From assembly GCA_013076295.1 (NCBI GenBank), contig RQOL01000516.1:248001-312000 (forward strand): a stretch of 64,000 nt of DNA. The letters are read 5' to 3'. Positions 57,601 to 64,000 of this stretch are shown here, piece by piece. This stretch comes from Sanderia malayensis (lineage: Eukaryota; Cnidaria; Scyphozoa; Semaeostomeae; Pelagiidae). Under the pieces are notes generated by a model. That model was not told where the DNA came from and ran no database searches. It worked only from the letters and a program-made list of their open reading frames with translations. Each line of letters opens with the position of its first letter. The stretch's first letter is position 1. The position numbers were made by a program, and so were the translations under genes.

Positions 57601-60600
57601 TGGAAAGTACAATTTTGGTATGATGACTTCCCACTTTGCTGACTTCCCACTTTTTCTTGACTTCCCACTTTCCAATTTTGATGACTTCACACTTTTGCCT
57701 GACTTCCCACTTCCCACTTTTGACGATTTGCGACATTTGATGCAATTTTTCAAACTCGTTCAATTTGCATCAAAATCTGTGGAAAGTACATTTTTGGTAT
57801 GATGACTTCCCACTTCTTATGACTTCCCACTTTTTCCTGACTTCCCCTTCCCACTTTTGATGACTTCCCACTTTTGAATACTTCCCACATTTTCCTGACT
57901 TCGCACTTCCCAATATTGATGACTTCCCACTTTTGATGCAATTTTTCAAACTCTTTCAATTTGCAGCAAACTTTGTGGAAAGTACTATTTTGGTATGATG
58001 ACTTCCCACTTCTGGTGACTTCCCACTTTTTCCTGCCTTCCCATTCTTCACTTTTGATAACTTCCCACTTTTGATTCCATTTTTTCAAACTCGTTCAATT
58101 TGTACAAATTTTTCTCGAAAGTACAATTTTGTTATGATGACTTCCCACTTTGCTGACTTCCCACTTTTTCTTGACTTCCCACTTTCCAATTTTGATGACT
58201 TCCCACTTCCCACTTTTGTCGATTAGCCACATTGGATGCAATTTTTCAAACTCGTTCAATTTGCATCAAATTCTGTGGAAAGTACAATTTTGGTATGATG
58301 GCTTCCAACTTTTGCGGACTTCCCACTTTTTCTCGACTTCCCACTTCCCACTTTCGATGACTTCCCACTTTTCTTGACTTCTCACTCCCCACCTTTGATG
58401 ATTTCCAACTTTTAATGCAGTTTTCAATCACTTTCAATTTGCATCAAATTTTTTGGAAGATGGAAATTTAGTATGATGACTTCCCACCTTTGCTAACTTC
58501 TCCATTTTTGTTGACCTCCACTTTCCACTTTTGGTGACCTCCCACTTTCATAACTTTCCACTTTTTCTTGATATCCATTTCCAACTTTTGACCACCTCCC
58601 ACTTTTGGTGACTTCCCACTTTTTCCTGTTTTCCCACTTCCCACCTTTGATGACTTCCCACTTTTGATGCCATTTTTCAAACTCTTTCAATGTGCATCAA
58701 ATTGGTGGAAAGTAGAATTTTTGTATGATGATTTCTCACTTTTGATAACTTCCCACTTTTTCTTGATATCCCATTTCCAACTTTTGACCACCTCCCACTT
58801 TTGGTGACTTCCCACTTTTTCCTGTTTTCCCCACTTCCCACCTTTGATGACTTCCACTTTTGATGCAATTTTTCAAACTCGTTCAATGTGCATCAAAATT
58901 TGGTTGAAAGTACAATTTTGTATGATGATTTCCCACTTCTGCTCACTTCCCACTTTTTCTTGACATTTCACTTCCCACTTTTGACGACTTCCCTCTTTTG
59001 GTGACTTCCCACTTTTTGTCAGATAAAGTGAGTTTCTCTCAGATAAAGTCGGTTTTCCTCAATATAGTTATTCCGTTGAAGCTCGCTTGTTTTTTTTCCA
59101 AATTTAACGCCTGTGACACTAGCTGTAAGAAGAGTGGATACGATAATTCGTGCATGCTTTATTGAGATTCTGTTCATACTGTGTGATGTCCGCTTGCCTT
59201 ATCTATGGGGTTCGAATGTCACGATAATCAGATAAACCCACTTTTGGTAATTTCCCATCTTCACTCGTCCATGACTTCACTCGTTCAACTTGCATCAAAT
59301 TTGGCGAAAAGTACAGTTTTTGTGTGCTGAATTTCAAGATGAAACTGGTATTTGAAATTTGCATGTTTTTGGGGCATACAACTGGGTATAAGGGTATATC
59401 ACATGCAAGTTTTCAAACTCGTTCAATTTGTATCAAATTTTGTGGAAAGTACAATTTTGGTATGAAGACTTCCCACTTTGCTGACTTCCCACTTTTTCTT
59501 GACTTCCCACTTTCCAATTTTGATGACTTCCCACTTTTGCCTGACTTCCCACTTCCCACTTTTGACGATTTGCCACATTTGATGCAATTTTTCAAACTCC
59601 TTCAATTTGCATCAAATTCTGTGGAAAGTACATTTTTGGTATGATGACTTCCCACTTCTTATGACTTCCCACTTTTTCCTGACATCCCACTTCCCACTTT
59701 TGATGACTTCCCACTTTTGAACACTTCCTACATTTTCCTGACTTCGCACTTCCCAATATTGATGACTTCCACTTTTGATGCAATTTTTCAAACTCTTTCA
59801 ATTTGCATCAAACTTTGTGGAAAGTACAATTTTGGTATGATGACATCCCACTTCTTATGACTTCCCACTTTTTCCTGACTTCCTACTTCCCACTTTGATG
59901 ACTTCCCAATTTTGATTCCATTTTTTCAAACTCTTTCAATTTGTATCAAATTTTGTGGAAAGTACACGTTTGGTGTGCTGAATTTGAACATGAAGCTTGT
60001 TTTTGAAATTTTCATGTTTTGAGGGCATACAAGGTTGTAAGAGAGGGCAATATGCAATTTTTCAAACTCGTTCAATTTGTATCAAATTTTGTGGAAAGTA
60101 CAATTTTTGTATGATGACTTCCTACTTGCCGACTTCCCACTTTTTCTTGACTTCCCACTTTCCAATTTTTGATAACTTCCCACTTCTGATGACTTCCCAC
60201 TTTTTCCTGCCTTCCCACTTTTCACTTTTGATGATTTCGCAATTTTGATGCAATTTTTCAAACTCTTTCAATTTGCATCAAACTTTGTGGAAAGCACAAT
60301 TTTGGTATGATGACTTCCCACTTATGATGACTTCCACTCTTTCCTGCCTTCCCACTCTTCACTTTTGATGACTTCCCACTTTGATTCAATTTTTTTCAAA
60401 CTCTTTCACTTTGCATCAAATTTTGTGGAAAGTACAAATTTGGTGTGCTGAATTTGAACATGAAACGGGTTTTTGAAATTGTCATGTTTTCAGGGCATAA
60501 AAGGGAGTAAAAGGGGGCAATATGAAATTTTTCAAACTCGTTCATTTGTACCAATTTTTCTGGAAAGTACAATTTTGTTATGATGACTTACCACTTTGCT

Positions 60601-63600
60601 GTCCTCCCACTTTTTCTTGACTTCCCACTTTCCAATTTTGATGACTTCCCACCTCCCACTTTTGTCGATTAGCCACATTGGATGCAATTTTTCAAACTCG
60701 TTCAATTTGCATCAAATTTTGTGGAACATACAATTTGGTATGATGACTTCCTACTTTTGTTCACTTCCCACGTTTTCTTGACTTCCCATTTTCCATTTTT
60801 GATAACTTCCCACTTCTGATGACTTCCCGCTTTTTCCTGCCTTCCCACTCTTCACTTTTGATGACTTCCCACTTTTGATGCAATTTCTCAAACTCTTTCA
60901 ATTTGCATCAAATTTTGTGCAAAGTACAAATTTGGTGTGCTGAATTTGAAATGAATCTGTTTTTGTAATTTTCATGCTTTGGGGGCATACAAGGTTGAAA
61001 AAGGGGGCAATATGCAAGTTTTTCAAACTCGTTCAATTTGCATCAAATTTGGCGAAAAGTGCAGTTTTCGTGTGCTGAATTTCAATATGAAACTGGTTTT
61101 TGAAATTTGTATGTTTTCGGGGCATACAACTGGGTATAACATGCAAATTTTCAAACTTGTTCAATTTGTATCAAATTTTGTGGAAAGTACAATTTTGGTA
61201 TGATGACTTCCCACTTTGCTGACTTCCCACTTTTTCTTGACTTCCCACTTTCCAATTTTGATGACTTCACACTTTTGCCTGACTTCCCACTTCCCACTTT
61301 TGACGATTTGCGACATTTGATGCAATTTTTCAACTCGTTCAATTTGCATCAAAATCTGTGGAAAGTACATTTTTGGTATGATGACTTCCCACTTCTTATG
61401 ACTTCCCACTTTTTCCTGACTTCCCACTTCCCACTTTTGATGACTTCCCACTTTTGAATACTTCCCACATTTTCCTGACTTCGCACTTCCCAATATTGAT
61501 GACTTCCCACTTTTGATGCAATTTTTCAAACTCTTTCAATTTGCAGCAAACTTTGTGGAAAGTACTATTTTGGTATGATGACTTCCCACTTCTGGTGACT
61601 TGCCACTTTTTCCTGCCTTCCCATTCTTCACTTTTGATAACTTCCCACTTTTGATTCCATTTTTTCAAACTCGTTCAATTTGTACAAATTTTTCTCGAAA
61701 GTACAATTTTGTTATGATGACTTCCCACTTTGCTGACTTCCCACTTTTTCTTGACTTCCCACTTTCCAATTTTGATGACTTCCCACTTCCCACTTTTGTC
61801 GATTAGCCACATTGGATGCAATTTTTCAAACTCGTTCAATTTGCATCAAATTTTGTGGAAAGTACAATTTTGGTATGATGGCTTCCAACTTTTGTTGACT
61901 TCCCACTTTTTCTCGACTTCCCACTTCCCACTTTCGATGACTTCCCACTTTTCTTGACTTCTCACTCCCACCTTTGATGATTTCCAACTTTTAATGCAAA
62001 TTTTCAATCACTTTCAATTTGCATCAAATTTTTTGGAAGATGGAAATTTCGTATGATGACTTCCCACCTTTGCTAACTTCTCAATTTTTGTTGACCTCCA
62101 CTTTCCACTTTCGGTGACCTCCCACTTTTCATAACTTCCCACTTTTTCTTGATATCCCATTTCCAACTTTTGACCACCTCCCACTTCTGGTGACTTGCCA
62201 CTTTTTCCTGCCTTCCCATTCTTCACTTTTGATAACTTCCCACTTTTGATTCCATTTTTTCAAACTCGTTCAATTTGTACAAATTTTTCTCGAAAGTACA
62301 ATTTTGTTATGATGACTTCCCACTTTGCTGACTTCCCACTTTTTCTTGACTTCCCACTTTCCAATTTTGATGACTTCCCACTTCCACTTTGTCGATTAGC
62401 CACATTGGATGCAATTTTTCAAACTCGTTCAATTTGTATCAATTTTGTGGAAAGTACAATTTGGTATGATGACTTCCCACTTTTGCTGACTTCCCAATTT
62501 CTCTTCACTTCCCACTTCCCACATTTGATGATTTCCCACTTTTTCTTGACATCCCACCCCCCACTTTTGAGGATTTCCTACTTTTGATGCAATTTTTCAA
62601 ACTCGTTCAATGTGCATCAAAATTTGGTTGAAAGTACAATTTTGTATGATGATTTCCCACTTCTGCTCACTTCCCACTTTTTCTTGACATTTCACTTCCC
62701 ACTTTTGACGACTTCCTTCTTTTGGTGACTTCCCCACTTTTTGTCAAATAAAGTGAGTTTCACTCAGATAAAGTCCGTTTTCCTCATATAGTTATTCCGT
62801 TGAAGCTCGCTTGTTTTTTTCCAAATTTAACGCCTGTGACACTAGCTGTGGAAGAGTGGATACGATAATTCGTGCATGCTTTATTGAGATTCTGTTCATA
62901 CTGTGTGATGTCCGCTTGCCTTATCTATGGGTTCGAATGTCACGATATCAGATAAACCCACTTTTGGTTATTTCCCATCTTCACTCGTCCATGACTTCAC
63001 TCGTTCAACTTGCATCAAATTTGGCGAAAAGTACAGTTTTTCTGTGCTGAATTTCAATATGAAACTGGTTTTTGAAACTTGCATGTTTTTGGGGCATACA
63101 ACTGGGTATAAGGGTATATCACATGCAAATTTTCAAACTCGTTCAATTTGTATCAAATTTTGTGGAAAGTACAATTTTGGTATGATGACTTCCCACTTTG
63201 CTGACTTCCCACTTTTTCTTGACTTCCCACTTTCCAATTTTGATGACTTCCCACTTTTGCCTGACTTCCCACTTCCCACTTTTGACGATTTGCCACATTT
63301 GATGCATTTTTTCAAACTCCTTCAATTTGCATCAAATTCTGTGGAAAGTACATTTTTGGTATGATGACTTCCCACTTTTTATGACTTCCCACTTTTTCCT
63401 GACATCCCACTTCCCACTTTTGATGACTTCCCACTGTTGAATACTTCCCACATTTTCCTGACTTCGCACTTCCCAATATTGATGACTTCCCACTTTTGAT
63501 GCAATTTTTCAAACTCTTTCAATTTGCATCAAACTTTGTGGAAAGTACAATTTTGGTATGATGACTTCCCACTTCTGATGACTTCCCACTTTTTCCTGCC

Positions 63601-64000
63601 TTCCCACTTTTCACTTTTCATGATTTCGCAATTTTGATGCAATTTTTCAAACTCTTTCAATTTGCATCAAATTTTGTGGAAAGTACAAATTTGCTGTGCT
63701 GAATTTCAATATGAAACTGGTTTTTGAAATTTTAATGTTTTGACGGCATAAAACGTGCTAAAAGGGGCAATATGCAATTTTTCAAGCTCGTTCAACTTGC
63801 ATCAAATATTGTGGAAAGTGCATTTTCGGTGTACTGAAATAGAATATGAAACTTGTTTTTTGAAATTATAATGTTTTGGGGAATGAGACGGGGTAGTAGA
63901 AGCGGGCAATATGCAAATTTCAAGCCCGTTCAATTTGTATCAAATTTTGTGGAAAGTACAGTTTTCGTGTGCTGAATTTCAATATGAAACTGGTTTTTGA
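51651..64000. repeat. Mosaic satellite, block 6, expanded version of 24.3-30.1 kb
   Basis: It matches about 24270-30100 in order (for example 24633/52023, 26274/53663, 27612/55139, 28533/56887) and adds nested duplications. These are about 1283 bp in tandem (about 54240-55522 and 55523-56800), a 5336-bp period (53.6-55.4 kb with 58.9-60.7 kb), a 3580-bp period (57.3-58.4 kb with 60.9-62.0 kb), and a 3720-bp period (58.9-59.8 kb with 62.6-63.5 kb). It runs off the right edge of the window. No gene is seen. Confidence 0.88.
54240..56800. repeat. 1.28-kb tandem duplication
   Basis: Two consecutive units with an offset of about 1283 bp; for example, the segment at 54737-54937 recurs at 56020-56220 unchanged at translated level. 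The corresponding region near 27.0-28.3 kb has a single unit, so this expansion is specific to the right-hand version. Confidence 0.85.

Noticed and set aside
1..64000. tRNA, rRNA or other structural RNA genes
   Set aside because: I saw no A/B box plus cloverleaf, and no rRNA-like conserved blocks on either strand; a covariance-model search would be decisive.

Overview
This is eukaryotic, almost certainly animal, DNA with about 35% GC by eye. No host gene is recognisable. Roughly 48 of the 64 kb is one family of mosaic satellite DNA, always in the same orientation, built on the + strand motif GACTTCCCACTTTTGAT. The rest is transposable elements: a THAP-bearing DNA transposon with TTAA target duplications (two copies), a Ty3/gypsy LTR retrotransposon, a piggyBac transposon, and a pair of unclassified TTAA-flanked elements. 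The mix suits an invertebrate such as a cnidarian or crustacean, but I cannot name the species.

Layout. 1-24530 is a direct tandem duplication of a unit of about 12 kb (copy 1 1-11957, copy 2 11958 to about 24530). Each copy is satellite with one 1.8-1.9 kb Kolobok-like element inside (6293-8125 and 18994-20890). 20891-31159 is satellite. 31160-43998 is one gypsy insertion with a 4-bp target duplication, CCAT. Its coding strand is minus, and its two LTRs are both 513 bp once later insertions are removed. A complete piggyBac (31529-34473) sits inside the left LTR. Two TTAA-flanked elements, A (434 bp) and B (3006 bp, carrying a minisatellite), sit side by side inside the right LTR. 44003-64000 is satellite again, with local duplications of 300 bp, about 1.28 kb, and about 3.6-5.3 kb; much of it is a rearranged second version of 24.3-30.1 kb.

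Order of events. The satellite came first. The gypsy then inserted (the unfilled site can be read in neighbouring repeats, and the LTRs differ at 9 of 513 positions by my count). Each LTR later took TTAA-specific insertions, and each LTR shows the empty site for the insertion in the other. The gypsy is dead (a stop in gag, a frameshift and a stop near the end of pol). It still shows a canonical -1 frameshift signal: UUUAAAC, a 6-nt spacer and a possible pseudoknot. The piggyBac looks intact: a 634-residue open frame, four candidate catalytic Asp residues, a Cys-rich tail, and 432-bp terminal inverted repeats with 2 mismatches.

The least-explained structure is the satellite. A hub of about 45 bp carrying a 10-bp inverted repeat joins several unrelated modules in different orders, and large-scale duplication breakpoints fall in shared modules. 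The many short open frames in the satellite are not convincing genes; most start at TTG and exist because the repeat lacks stops.
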